Shown: positions 1 to 6,963, numbered from the stretch's first letter. The stretch is 7,040 bases of DNA from Oscillospiraceae bacterium (GCA_902782985.1 CACZPC010000134.1:1-7040), one strand, 5' to 3'. The notes: generated by a model not told the origin, from the letters alone. Program-made: numbers and translations.

Positions 1-2
1 AT

Positions 3-1325
3 CAGGACAGAGACGGTCATCCTGATGCCGAGCTTATAGAAGAAGCCGCTGAGAATGATGTTACCGTCATAACGGTCAAGGATACCAGGAAGGCTATAGC
101 TCTTCTTTCTGCGGCTTTTTATGCGCATCCCGAGGACAGGCTGGATCTTGTGGGAGTCACCGGTACCAAGGGTAAGACGACGATCACATTCATGATCCAT
201 TCCATCCTGAAGCGTGATGATCACGGTACGGGACTTATAGGAACAGTCTGCAATATAATCGGCGATGAGAGACGTCAGGCTGCACATACGACTCCCGAGG
301 CACATGAGATCTACGGTATGCTTGAGGAGCTTGCCAGAAAGAATTTCGACAGCTGTGTCATGGAAGTTTCTTCTCAGGGATTGAAGCTCGATCGAGTATA
401 CGGCCTGAGATTCGATATCGGTTGTTTTACGAATCTTTATGAAGATCACATCGCTCCTAATGAGCATCCCGATATGGATGATTATTTCAGGTGCAAGCTC
501 AAGATATTCGATAATTCAAGGATTGCCGTAGTCAACGGTGATTGTGATGTTTCTTCCGAGGTGGTCAGATATGCTTCGGAGAGATGCTCGGTCTATACAT
601 ACGGTCTTTCTCCCGACAGTGACTGCTATGCCAAGAATATAAGACAGGAGCGAAGAGGATCCGTCACGGGAACGGCATTTGATGTAATAAGTCCCTGGTA
701 TGAAGGTGAGATATTCGTGTCTCTCCCCGGAGTATTCAATGTATACAATGCTCTTTGTGCCATCTGTGTTGCGGGACTTCTTAAGGTGGGATTTCCGAAG
801 GTAAGAGCAGCACTTCAGAGCCTTAGTGTCCCCGGAAGACTTCAGCCCGTGGAGAATGATCTTGATGTCAGCATACTCGTTGACTATGCACATAATGCCG
901 CAAGTCTCGAGAATGTTCTTAATACTCTTCGCGAATATACGACGGGAAGACTGATAACTCTCTTCGGATGCGGCGGTAATCGTGCCGTAAGCAGGAGATT
1001 TGAGATGGGTGAGGTATCGGGCAGACTTTCCGATCATACGATCATTACGTCTGATAATCCTCGTAAGGAGGAACCGAATGCCATAATTGCCGATATCGTT
1101 ACCGGTATTTCGAAGACTGAGGGCTCGTATGAGATCGTCGTAGACAGGAGCGAAGCGATCCATAAGGCTATAGAGATCGCTAAGCCCGGAGATACGGTTC
1201 TTATTGCCGGTAAGGGGCATGAAGATTATCAGATCTTTGCCGACAGGACTATCCATTTCGATGACAGTGAGGTAGCTGCGGCTGCAGTTGCAGATATATC
1301 CAAGTCCCGCGGAGGTGAGTCATGA
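3..1325 (+). CDS. murE: UDP-MurNAc-tripeptide synthetase MurE, mDAP-adding type (5' partial)
   Basis: This Mur ligase adds the third stem residue to UDP-MurNAc-L-Ala-D-Glu in the cytoplasm, using ATP. The reading frame is open from base 3, so the start and roughly the first 50-60 residues lie upstream; 440 codons are visible against about 480-500 for the family. The GTG at 150 is only the valine in LDLVGVTG just before the P-loop, not a start. Visible motifs are the ATP-binding TGTKGKTT (159-182), the TTPE substrate loop (near 288-299), a candidate carbamylated lysine in YFRCKLKIF (codon 495-497), FGCGGNR (near 963-983), DNPR (1053-1064) and GKGHE (1209-1223). DNPR and GKGHE mark meso-diaminopimelate-adding enzymes, so mDAP is the predicted substrate. 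The central motif reads MEVSSQ where E. coli has MEVSSH, and the next motif is DHIAPNEHPD rather than DHLDYHG. I know this form from clostridial MurE proteins. It overlaps murF by 4 bases. Confidence 0.95.
   Translation, partial: QDRDGHPDAELIEEAAENDVTVITVKDTRKAIALLSAAFYAHPEDRLDLVGVTGTKGKTTITFMIHSILKRDDHGTGLIGTVCNIIGDERRQAAHTTPEAHEIYGMLEELARKNFDSCVMEVSSQGLKLDRVYGLRFDIGCFTNLYEDHIAPNEHPDMDDYFRCKLKIFDNSRIAVVNGDCDVSSEVVRYASERCSVYTYGLSPDSDCYAKNIRQERRGSVTGTAFDVISPWYEGEIFVSLPGVFNVYNALCAICVAGLLKVGFPKVRAALQSLSVPGRLQPVENDLDVSILVDYAHNAASLENVLNTLREYTTGRLITLFGCGGNRAVSRRFEMGEVSGRLSDHTIITSDNPRKEEPNAIIADIVTGISKTEGSYEIVVDRSEAIHKAIEIAKPGDTVLIAGKGHEDYQIFADRTIHFDDSEVAAAAVADISKSRGGES
1311..1316 (+). promoter_or_regulatory. 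Ribosome binding site of murF
   Basis: GGAGGT lies five bases before the ATG at 1322, inside the last codons of murE. It fixes the murF start and gives the ATGA overlap with the murE stop, an arrangement typical of coupled translation. Confidence 0.85.
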
Positions 1326-2770
1326 GAAAGATGATGTCTCTCGACGAGGTCTGTGGTGCTGTCAAGGGCAGGATCGTCAATAAAGGCAGGATCGTATCCG
1401 ATGTCGTCTTCATTTCGGGCGTTTCAAAAGATACAAGGACTATAGAAGAAGGTAATCTCTACGTCGCCATCGACGGAGAGAATTTCAAGGGGCATGATTT
1501 CTGCCTTCAGGCACTTGATAAGGGTGCGTGCGCAGTACTTGTCAGCGATGAGAGCAAGATCCCTGTAGGTCATATCGGTATCGTGACGGATGATACGGTC
1601 AAGGCACTGGGTGATATTGCAGGATATTACAGATTTAAGCTCGGTGCCAAGGTAATAGCCGTAACGGGTTCTGTAGGCAAGACTACTACACGCGAGATGG
1701 TGGCCGCCGCCGTCGGTGCATCGAAGAAGACCTGGTCCACCAAGTTCAATGAGAATAATGAGATCGGACTCCCGATGACGATCCTCACGGCTCCCGAGGA
1801 CAGCGAGGTGCTTGTGCTCGAGATGGGAATGAGGCTTCGCGGCGAGATTTCTTATCTTACTAACATAGCATGTCCGGATATTGCACTTATCACCAATATC
1901 GGATACTCCCATATCGAGAGGCTCGGTTCGAGAGAGGAGATAAGACTTGCAAAGACGGAGATCGTCGAAGGCCTTACGGAAGGCGGTATCCTTGTCGTTA
2001 ATGCCGATGACGAGTTCCTTTTTGATTATTCCAGAAATAATATCCCCATCGGTCACGGCCTTGCGGGAGTAAAGCTCGTATCCGACGACAGCTGCTGCAA
2101 TGATCATGTGACAAATTGTCCTTTCATGATCTATGCTTCAAATATCGAATATGGCGAGGGTTCTGATTTTACCGTTAAGGCTACTTCCGAATCCTTCCCG
2201 GATGATATCAGAGTACATCTGAATATCAACGGAAGACATAATGTTCGAAATGCACTCTTTGCACTTTTGTGTGCTCATCTTACGGGTGCCGATATCTCCG
2301 CTGCAGTAAAAGCACTTGAGGATTATCGTGATATGAAAGGAAGAGGTCAGACGATCGATAACGGCAGATATATCATCATCAATGATGCTTATAATGCCGC
2401 ACCTGAGTCTATGGAGGCAGCTTTCTTTAACTTAAGTGTTACCGGCAGGGGACACCGTAAGGTTGCCGTACTCGGCGGTATGCTCGAGCTCGGTGACTGG
2501 GCCGGCAGACTTCATGAGGAGATCGGAAGAGACTGCGGCCGTTACGGCTTTGACAAGATCTTCGTTACAGGCGACAACAGGGAGGATTTCGTAAGAGGGC
2601 TCCTTGAGACTGATAACGATCCGGACTATGTTTATTGTGATGATACGGAAGATGTTAAGAACAAGCTTTCAGATTATATAAAGGAAGGCGATTGCATCCT
2701 GTTCAAGGCATCCAATGCTTTCAGATTTGAGTCTCTGGCGGCATATTTCGCTTCAGAAGGAGAAAAGTAA
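1322..2770 (+). CDS. murF: UDP-MurNAc-tripeptide--D-alanyl-D-alanine ligase MurF
   Basis: MurF completes the cytoplasmic precursor by joining D-Ala-D-Ala to UDP-MurNAc-tripeptide with ATP. The 482 residues are slightly longer than the usual 450-460 but contain the full three-domain plan. The N-terminal substrate domain (about 1-108) has SKDTRT and the DGENFKGHDF motif. The P-loop is TGSVGKTTT (115-123), followed by NNEIGLP (145-151), LEMGM (166-170), ITNIGYSHIERLGS (190-203) and LAKTEI (209-214), whose lysine 211 is the expected carbamylated residue. The C-terminal domain begins near 340 and carries NDAYNAAPESM (354-364) and GGMLELGD (385-392). NNEIG together with NDAYNAAPESM separates it from MurC, MurD and MurE. 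It starts at an ATG overlapping the murE stop, with a strong GGAGGT site, and its stop shares one base with the ftsW start. No key residue appears to be missing. Function follows from family knowledge plus the visible motifs. Confidence 0.96.
   Translation: MRKMMSLDEVCGAVKGRIVNKGRIVSDVVFISGVSKDTRTIEEGNLYVAIDGENFKGHDFCLQALDKGACAVLVSDESKIPVGHIGIVTDDTVKALGDIAGYYRFKLGAKVIAVTGSVGKTTTREMVAAAVGASKKTWSTKFNENNEIGLPMTILTAPEDSEVLVLEMGMRLRGEISYLTNIACPDIALITNIGYSHIERLGSREEIRLAKTEIVEGLTEGGILVVNADDEFLFDYSRNNIPIGHGLAGVKLVSDDSCCNDHVTNCPFMIYASNIEYGEGSDFTVKATSESFPDDIRVHLNINGRHNVRNALFALLCAHLTGADISAAVKALEDYRDMKGRGQTIDNGRYIIINDAYNAAPESMEAAFFNLSVTGRGHRKVAVLGGMLELGDWAGRLHEEIGRDCGRYGFDKIFVTGDNREDFVRGLLETDNDPDYVYCDDTEDVKNKLSDYIKEGDCILFKASNAFRFESLAAYFASEGEK
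2757..2762 (+). promoter_or_regulatory. Ribosome binding site of ftsW
   Basis: AAGGAG lies seven bases before the ATG at 2770, within the 3' end of murF. A second copy of the same core (AAGGAG, 2780-2785) occurs just inside ftsW before an in-frame ATG at 2788, but its two-base spacing is too short to work well, so 2770 is preferred. Confidence 0.8.
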
Positions 2771-4452
2771 TGAGCTCTGAAGGAGAGATGAACAGAAATC
2801 ATGGCAGAGATCACAGAAGACCTGCAGACAGACAGCAGGCTTCACGTGCCGACAGGAGAGAAGTGGATCATAGAAGGCGCTCCGAAGTAAATAAGGCAGG
2901 AAACGGCCGTACTCCTTCACAGGCAAGACCTCAAGTCCGCACGGACAGGATCGGTCAGGCTCCCCGCCAAAACGGCAAGGCTGTCGGAAGATCTCAAAAG
3001 GCACCGGCGGCATCCCGTGTGAATGATAACAATAACAGACGTGATCATAAGAAAAAGATCGATCAGGGAGATCATGATCATAAGGAACACTCATCTGCCG
3101 TAAATGAGGGAATCAAGCAGATCTTTGATACGGAAGTAACCGAGATACAGCATGATACCGATTTCCTGTCGGCGATCTTAAATGAGGAAGCCGTAAGCAC
3201 CCCGAGGATGAAGCGTAATTATCCCGAGGTCAGAAGAAGCAATATCCCGATGATACTGATGCTCTTTATCATTCTTGTATTCGGCCTCATAATCCTCTAT
3301 TCCGTATCCGGACCACAGGGTTATGCAATGCCTACGGATAAGAGCTCCATGTATTATCTCAAGAGACAGCTCGGGTTTACAGGCGTGGGACTCGTACTTT
3401 GCTTTATCGCATCATTTATCCCCGTCAAGTTCTTTAACAGGCCGATCATCTGGAGCATGCTCTACATAGTGAGCCTTGTATCGCTAATACTGACCAAGGT
3501 CATCGGATATAGTCTTAACGGCGCCAAGAGATGGATCAAGCTCGGCGGTTTTACATTCCAGACGTCCGAGATGGTTAAGGTAGCTCTTGTTATAGCACTG
3601 GCAGGATACAGATCATGGGTACTCGATCAGAGAGCCAAGGGTAATCTGAAGGCCAAGGATAAGAGATCGCAGATATATAAAGATGCTTTCTTCGATTTTA
3701 TCCTTCCCGTCGGAGCCGCTATGCTCTGTGATATCTTTATCGCCATCCAGCCTCATATGTCTTGTACGGTCATCGTCGCATTCGTTGTATTCATGTGTAC
3801 GCTGAATTCCGGTATAGGTATCCGTTCGTGGATCAACGGAGGCGTCGTAATACTTATATTCTGTATTATCGGCGGCGTGCTTCTTTTCACGTTCAATCCG
3901 AATTATGTAAAGAAGAACTTTGCTCACGTTTTCCAGCGTTTCGAGATATACGGAGCAACACACGGTGATGAGAATGCAGATGTTACGGAAGACGAGACCA
4001 GACAGGTTGATAATGCCCATAATGCACTCGGTTCAGGCGGAATGTGGGGCAGAGGCCTCGGTAATTCCAGAGCTAAGTATGACTATGTGTCGGAGCCTCA
4101 GAATGACTATATCTTTTCGATCTATGTAGAGGAGACAGGATTTGTCGGAGGAATGCTTCTCATCCTGATGTATATGCTTATGTTCGCAATGTGCTTTATG
4201 GTCATCATGAGGGCTGACTCTGTCTTCTCGAGGATGATCGCCACCGGATGTACGTCTATCATAATGATACAGGTATTGCTCAATATAGCCGTTGAGCTTC
4301 AGGTAATACCATCTACGGGTGTTACGCTGCCTTTCGTAAGTTACGGTGGTACCGCTCAGGTATTCCTTCTTGTTACCTACGGCATGATACTCTGCGTATC
4401 GCGAAGCGGAACAGCACCAAGGATAAAGAAGGAGAATAATGATGGAGTATAA
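2770..4452 (+). CDS. ftsW: Lipid II polymerase FtsW (SEDS family) with long basic N-terminal tail
   Basis: FtsW is a membrane peptidoglycan glycosyltransferase that polymerises lipid II at the division septum with a partner class B PBP. The SEDS core spans about residues 157-545, with roughly ten membrane segments (the first near 159-179). Core motifs are NGAKRWIKLGG (250-260), QTSE (264-267), GSGGMWGRGLGNS (421-433), SEPQNDYIFSIYVEE (441-455) and STGVTLPFVSYGG (515-527). Asp446 matches the essential aspartate of the large extracellular loop in FtsW and RodA. Two usual motifs are altered: QPSE reads QTSE, and QPDLG reads QPHMS (327-331). The extracellular loop is acidic (near 400-413). The 560-residue length, against about 370-415 normally, comes from a hydrophilic tail of about 155 residues rich in Arg, His, Asp, Asn and Gln, with a net charge of about +14 over the first 100 residues (histidine not counted). 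SpoVE is a close relative that cannot be excluded, but position between murF and murG favours the vegetative FtsW. The start overlaps the murF stop as TAATG. Confidence 0.92.
   Translation: MSSEGEMNRNHGRDHRRPADRQQASRADRREVDHRRRSEVNKAGNGRTPSQARPQVRTDRIGQAPRQNGKAVGRSQKAPAASRVNDNNNRRDHKKKIDQGDHDHKEHSSAVNEGIKQIFDTEVTEIQHDTDFLSAILNEEAVSTPRMKRNYPEVRRSNIPMILMLFIILVFGLIILYSVSGPQGYAMPTDKSSMYYLKRQLGFTGVGLVLCFIASFIPVKFFNRPIIWSMLYIVSLVSLILTKVIGYSLNGAKRWIKLGGFTFQTSEMVKVALVIALAGYRSWVLDQRAKGNLKAKDKRSQIYKDAFFDFILPVGAAMLCDIFIAIQPHMSCTVIVAFVVFMCTLNSGIGIRSWINGGVVILIFCIIGGVLLFTFNPNYVKKNFAHVFQRFEIYGATHGDENADVTEDETRQVDNAHNALGSGGMWGRGLGNSRAKYDYVSEPQNDYIFSIYVEETGFVGGMLLILMYMLMFAMCFMVIMRADSVFSRMIATGCTSIIMIQVLLNIAVELQVIPSTGVTLPFVSYGGTAQVFLLVTYGMILCVSRSGTAPRIKKENNDGV
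4429..4434 (+). promoter_or_regulatory. Ribosome binding site of murG
   Basis: AAGGAG lies within the last ftsW codons. It is four bases before the ATG at 4439 and seven bases before the adjoining in-frame ATG at 4442. The seven-base spacing is the better one, so translation may begin at the second methionine; the two products differ by one residue. Confidence 0.75.
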
Positions 4453-5545
4453 GTTCATAGTCACCGGAGGAGGAACATCCGGTCATATAAATCCCGCCAT
4501 AACAATTGCGGATGCGCTTAAGAAATTTTATCTGTCACGCGGTGATTCATGTAAGATCATCTTCACCGGACGCAGGGAGGGCCTCGAGGGAGAACTGGTC
4601 CCCAAGGCCGGATATGAGATGAGATATATCGAAGCCAAGCCATTCCCCATGAAGCCGGGCATAAAGATGATCAAGGCTTTGAAGGCATTATCCGCCGGCA
4701 GAGCTCAGTGCAGAAAGATCATAGAAGAGTTTAAGCCCGATGCCGTTATCGGTACGGGCGGTTATGTCTGTGCACCGCTGCTCATTACTGCGCAGAAGAT
4801 GGGGATCCCTTCCGTGGTTCATGAGTCGAATGCTTTCCCCGGCAGAGCAAATAAGATGCTCGGCCGTAAGGCAGAACTTGTGCTCACGGGCTTCCCTGAT
4901 CAGGAGAGTGTATTTAACGGCGCGGGAAAGGTCATATGTACCGGTAATCCCATAAGAAGTCAGATCATCGGCTGCACGCGTGAAAAGGGCAGAGCCGAGC
5001 TCGGTGTTTCCGATGATCAGAAACTGGTATTTGCCATGGGAGGCAGCCTCGGTGCCAAGACGATCAATGATTTTATAATGTCCGCGGCATCCGATCCCGA
5101 TTTCTCGGATGTAAGATTTGTCTTAAGCTCAGGTAAGCAGCAGTCGGATAAGCTTTCGAACGATCCGATACCCGATAATCTCGAGATCATGACTTATACG
5201 GATCATCCCGAGTATTATCTCGCCGGTGCTGATGTTTGTATAACAAGAGCAGGAGCCGTAACGTGTGCCGAGACGGCAGCTATTGGTTCATGTTCCGTAT
5301 TCGTGCCATATCCCCATGCGGCTCATGATCATCAGACATATAACGCATCTGCTTTCGAGAAGGTCGGAGGCTGTGTGCTGATGGCTGATAGTGATGTAGC
5401 CGAGGGAAGGCTCAAGGAGAAGCTCAAGCAGCTCCTCAATGATAAGGAAGAGCAAAAAAAGATAAGAGAGAATGCAAAGAAACTGGCTGTGCTTGATTGT
5501 GACAGCAGGATCTGTGAGGCGATCGATTCGATAGTAACAAAGTAA
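4439..5545 (+). CDS. murG: UDP-GlcNAc:lipid I N-acetylglucosaminyltransferase MurG
   Basis: MurG is a peripheral inner-leaflet GT-B glycosyltransferase (family GT28) that transfers GlcNAc from UDP-GlcNAc to lipid I, giving lipid II, the substrate of FtsW encoded just upstream. The 368 residues match the family length. The N-terminal acceptor domain has the glycine-rich loop GGGTSGHINPA (10-20, usually GGTGGHxxPA), GTGGYVCAP (105-113) and HESNAFPGRANKML (128-141). GNPIR (169-173) leads into the C-terminal donor domain with GGSLGA (201-206), YTDHPEYYLAGADVCITRAGAVTCAETAAIG (253-283) and PYPHAAHDHQTYNA (290-303). Glu278 and Gln299 are the expected UDP-GlcNAc contacts. The start overlaps the ftsW end by 14 bases. 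The first two codons are both ATG, and spacing from the Shine-Dalgarno site slightly favours the second. The stop shares one base with ftsQ. No murC or murA follows, unlike in several related clusters. Confidence 0.96.
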   Translation: MMEYKFIVTGGGTSGHINPAITIADALKKFYLSRGDSCKIIFTGRREGLEGELVPKAGYEMRYIEAKPFPMKPGIKMIKALKALSAGRAQCRKIIEEFKPDAVIGTGGYVCAPLLITAQKMGIPSVVHESNAFPGRANKMLGRKAELVLTGFPDQESVFNGAGKVICTGNPIRSQIIGCTREKGRAELGVSDDQKLVFAMGGSLGAKTINDFIMSAASDPDFSDVRFVLSSGKQQSDKLSNDPIPDNLEIMTYTDHPEYYLAGADVCITRAGAVTCAETAAIGSCSVFVPYPHAAHDHQTYNASAFEKVGGCVLMADSDVAEGRLKEKLKQLLNDKEEQKKIRENAKKLAVLDCDSRICEAIDSIVTK

Positions 5546-6786
5546 TGAATGATGATGAGCTGGACAAGATCTTCGAATTAGACGAAGAGACCGAGAGCGA
5601 CGATACCGCTTCCGATGTCGTATCCGACGATAAGGATACGTCCGGTGTCAGTGCGGATGATTTTATATCCGATGACGGTTCAGCAGATAATAATTCTTCT
5701 ACGGAAGACAAAAAATCCGAAGATGAAGAGTCCGGAAACGAAGAGAAGACGGATAGTAATACCGATAACAGGAAGAAGGATGGCAGCAAGGGTCATTCTG
5801 ATAAGAAGACCGGGAAAGTGAATAAGAACGGCCGGTCTTCATCCGGGGAGAGTAAGAAAGATCGTGCCGCTGAGACCGAGAAAGCGATGGAGCTTGCCGA
5901 GAAGTATATCGATGAGCTTCGTGAGAAGCGAAAGGCAGCGCGTCTTGCCCGTCGTGAGGCGAAAAGCAGGAAAAAGGAAGGTCTTCCTCCGTTAAATCAA
6001 AGATCCTATCTTGATGATTTTCCTCTATCGTTCAGGACTACTGTATTGTCACTTCTGGCAATATTATTTCTGACCATAATATTTCTTGTAGCTTTTCACC
6101 CGATGTTCAGGATCAGCAGATTCAATATAGAGGGCAATTATGCCTTAACAGACGAAGAGGTGATCGAGGCTTCGGGACTTGATTATCATGATCACTTCCT
6201 TAAGCTGTTAAGTTTCAGCCCTTCAAGTATCGAGGCAGATAATCCGTACATCAGGAGCATCACGATATCACCGGATTTTCCTTCGGGGATAAATATCGAT
6301 GTAGTAGAAAGAAGAAAGATCGCATATATAAAATACGGAGACGGATATTTTGCAATAGACAGCGAAGGAACGGTCCTTGAGTTCTCTTCATCACCGTCTC
6401 CGGATGCCCATCCGCTCCTTTGCGGTCTGGATATAGATCATGTCGTCCTCGGCGGTCGTGTCGATGTCAGTGAGAACAGCAGATATCAGAAGCTCGTTAT
6501 CATCCTCGGTGCGATACTTGATGCCGATCAGCTTACTAACGACTCCGAATACAGCTTCTTCGAGAGTGTACAGGAGATAAGGATGATGCCCAATGGCACG
6601 TTCTTTCTGACGATAACTCTGCCGAACGGCTCGTCACTGCAGGTAAAGCTCAATGATATCGAGTCTATATCCGATGATATGAACTGGCTCGTATTCTCGA
6701 TCGAGGACGGCGTTTTTAATGATTTCCCTGACGGTGCTCTTGATATGACCGGTGAAAGACCGATCTATAATGAATACGGATATTAA
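5545..6786 (+). CDS. ftsQ: Cell division protein FtsQ/DivIB with long charged cytoplasmic tail
   Basis: FtsQ/DivIB is a single-pass membrane scaffold of the divisome that binds FtsB/DivIC and FtsL. One membrane helix is visible at about 165-184, followed by a POTRA domain (about 188-256) starting FRISRFNIEGNYALTDEEVIEASGL and ending with the hydrophobic strand INIDVVERRKIAYI. The FtsQ/DivIB beta domain then runs to near 390, with a short Tyr-rich tail (YNEYGY). The outer part of about 229 residues is normal in size. The excess over E. coli (276) and B. subtilis (263) lies entirely in the cytoplasmic tail. Residues 1-70 are strongly acidic (about 29 Asp/Glu against 5 Lys/Arg), and residues 71-150 are basic, ending in a likely helix (110-145) rich in Ala, Glu, Lys and Arg beside the membrane. 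Sequence similarity in this family is low, so the call rests on topology, POTRA and position before ftsZ. The ATG overlaps the murG stop (TAATG) with no good Shine-Dalgarno upstream, so translation probably depends on termination of murG. Confidence 0.88.
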   Translation: MNDDELDKIFELDEETESDDTASDVVSDDKDTSGVSADDFISDDGSADNNSSTEDKKSEDEESGNEEKTDSNTDNRKKDGSKGHSDKKTGKVNKNGRSSSGESKKDRAAETEKAMELAEKYIDELREKRKAARLARREAKSRKKEGLPPLNQRSYLDDFPLSFRTTVLSLLAILFLTIIFLVAFHPMFRISRFNIEGNYALTDEEVIEASGLDYHDHFLKLLSFSPSSIEADNPYIRSITISPDFPSGINIDVVERRKIAYIKYGDGYFAIDSEGTVLEFSSSPSPDAHPLLCGLDIDHVVLGGRVDVSENSRYQKLVIILGAILDADQLTNDSEYSFFESVQEIRMMPNGTFFLTITLPNGSSLQVKLNDIESISDDMNWLVFSIEDGVFNDFPDGALDMTGERPIYNEYGY

Positions 6787-6813
6787 TGCAGATTCCCGTA
6801 AAAAGTCGTAAAA

Positions 6814-6827
6814 CGGTAACAGTACCG
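6814..6827 (+). repeat. Short perfect inverted repeat after ftsQ
   Basis: CGGTA and TACCG form a five-base-pair stem around the loop ACAG, 27 bases after the ftsQ stop. It is flanked by A-rich sequence and has no T-run after it, so it is not a convincing terminator. It may be chance or a small mRNA 3'-end structure. Confidence 0.3.
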
Positions 6828-6855
6828 AAATCTAACGATTTGCAATAATTAGAAA

Positions 6856-6893
6856 AAAAGTTTAACATCATTACGGACAACTGTAACTTTTGT
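6856..6893 (+). terminator. Possible weak terminator between ftsQ and ftsZ
   Basis: An outer inverted repeat, AAAAGTT (6856-6862) with AACTTTT (6885-6891), encloses an overlapping hairpin TTACGG-ACAA-CTGTAA (6871-6886, one G-U pair). The inner hairpin is followed at once by CTTTTGT. The two stems compete for bases 6885-6886. The stems are AT-rich and the T-run is short and broken, so termination would be partial at best. Its place between the end of the murE-ftsQ run and the candidate ftsZ promoter fits an end-of-operon signal, but this is inference from sequence alone. Confidence 0.35.
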
Positions 6894-6894
6894 A

Positions 6895-6923
6895 TTGAAG
6901 CCATACAATATTTAGGTTAAAAT
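6895..6923 (+). promoter_or_regulatory. Candidate sigma-A-type promoter for ftsZ
   Basis: TTGAAG (6895-6900) and TAAAAT (6918-6923) are separated by exactly 17 bases, matching the housekeeping consensus at 4 of 6 and 5 of 6 positions. A start near 6930 would give a leader of about 40 bases ending in the GGAGG site. The surrounding 185 bases are much more AT-rich than the genes. A dedicated ftsZ promoter is common in other bacteria, which supports the reading. Confidence 0.55.
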
Positions 6924-6958
6924 TCTGTTGTTGTACTATATATAGCTACTTAATGACT

Positions 6959-6963
6959 GGAGG
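6959..6963 (+). promoter_or_regulatory. Ribosome binding site of ftsZ
   Basis: GGAGG lies eight bases before the ATG at 6972. Being outside any upstream gene, it is the only start in this window that does not rely on coupling, consistent with high independent expression of FtsZ. Confidence 0.85.

Noticed and set aside
150..152. GTG as the murE start
   Set aside because: It encodes the valine immediately before the P-loop, and the frame continues open upstream with typical MurE sequence (VTVITVKDTRKAIALLSAAFYAHP), so the gene begins outside the window.
516..1256. Long open frame on the - strand opposite murE
   Set aside because: It lies wholly inside a gene with clear Mur ligase motifs, has no recognisable domain or ribosome binding site, and its composition is that expected of the reverse complement.
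1424..2107. Long open frame on the - strand opposite murF
   Set aside because: It is fully covered by the MurF motifs on the + strand, and the translated - strand product resembles no family I know.
3068..3082. Palindromic GATCATGATC cluster inside ftsW, considered as a protein-binding site
   Set aside because: It is explained by alternating His and Asp codons in the charged tail, and GATC is frequent throughout the window.
2753..3094. - strand frame opposite the odd ftsW tail, considered as a possible real gene that would explain the extension
   Set aside because: Its product is Cys-, His- and Pro-rich without a domain. The + strand reading has a good ribosome binding site and runs unbroken into the SEDS core.
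4033..4464. - strand frame opposite the end of ftsW
   Set aside because: It is a shadow of conserved FtsW membrane segments and catalytic loop sequence, with no supporting start signal.
5575..5810. Low-complexity Asp/Ser-rich start of ftsQ, considered as a frameshift or wrong start
   Set aside because: No alternative start with a ribosome binding site exists before the membrane helix, the first later Met being residue 114, and the stop-start junction with murG supports the annotated ATG.
6840..6868. Second promoter candidate TTGCAA-17-TAACAT
   Set aside because: It matches consensus at only 4 of 6 positions in each box in AT-rich DNA and lies before the possible terminator. The 6895-6923 candidate is better.
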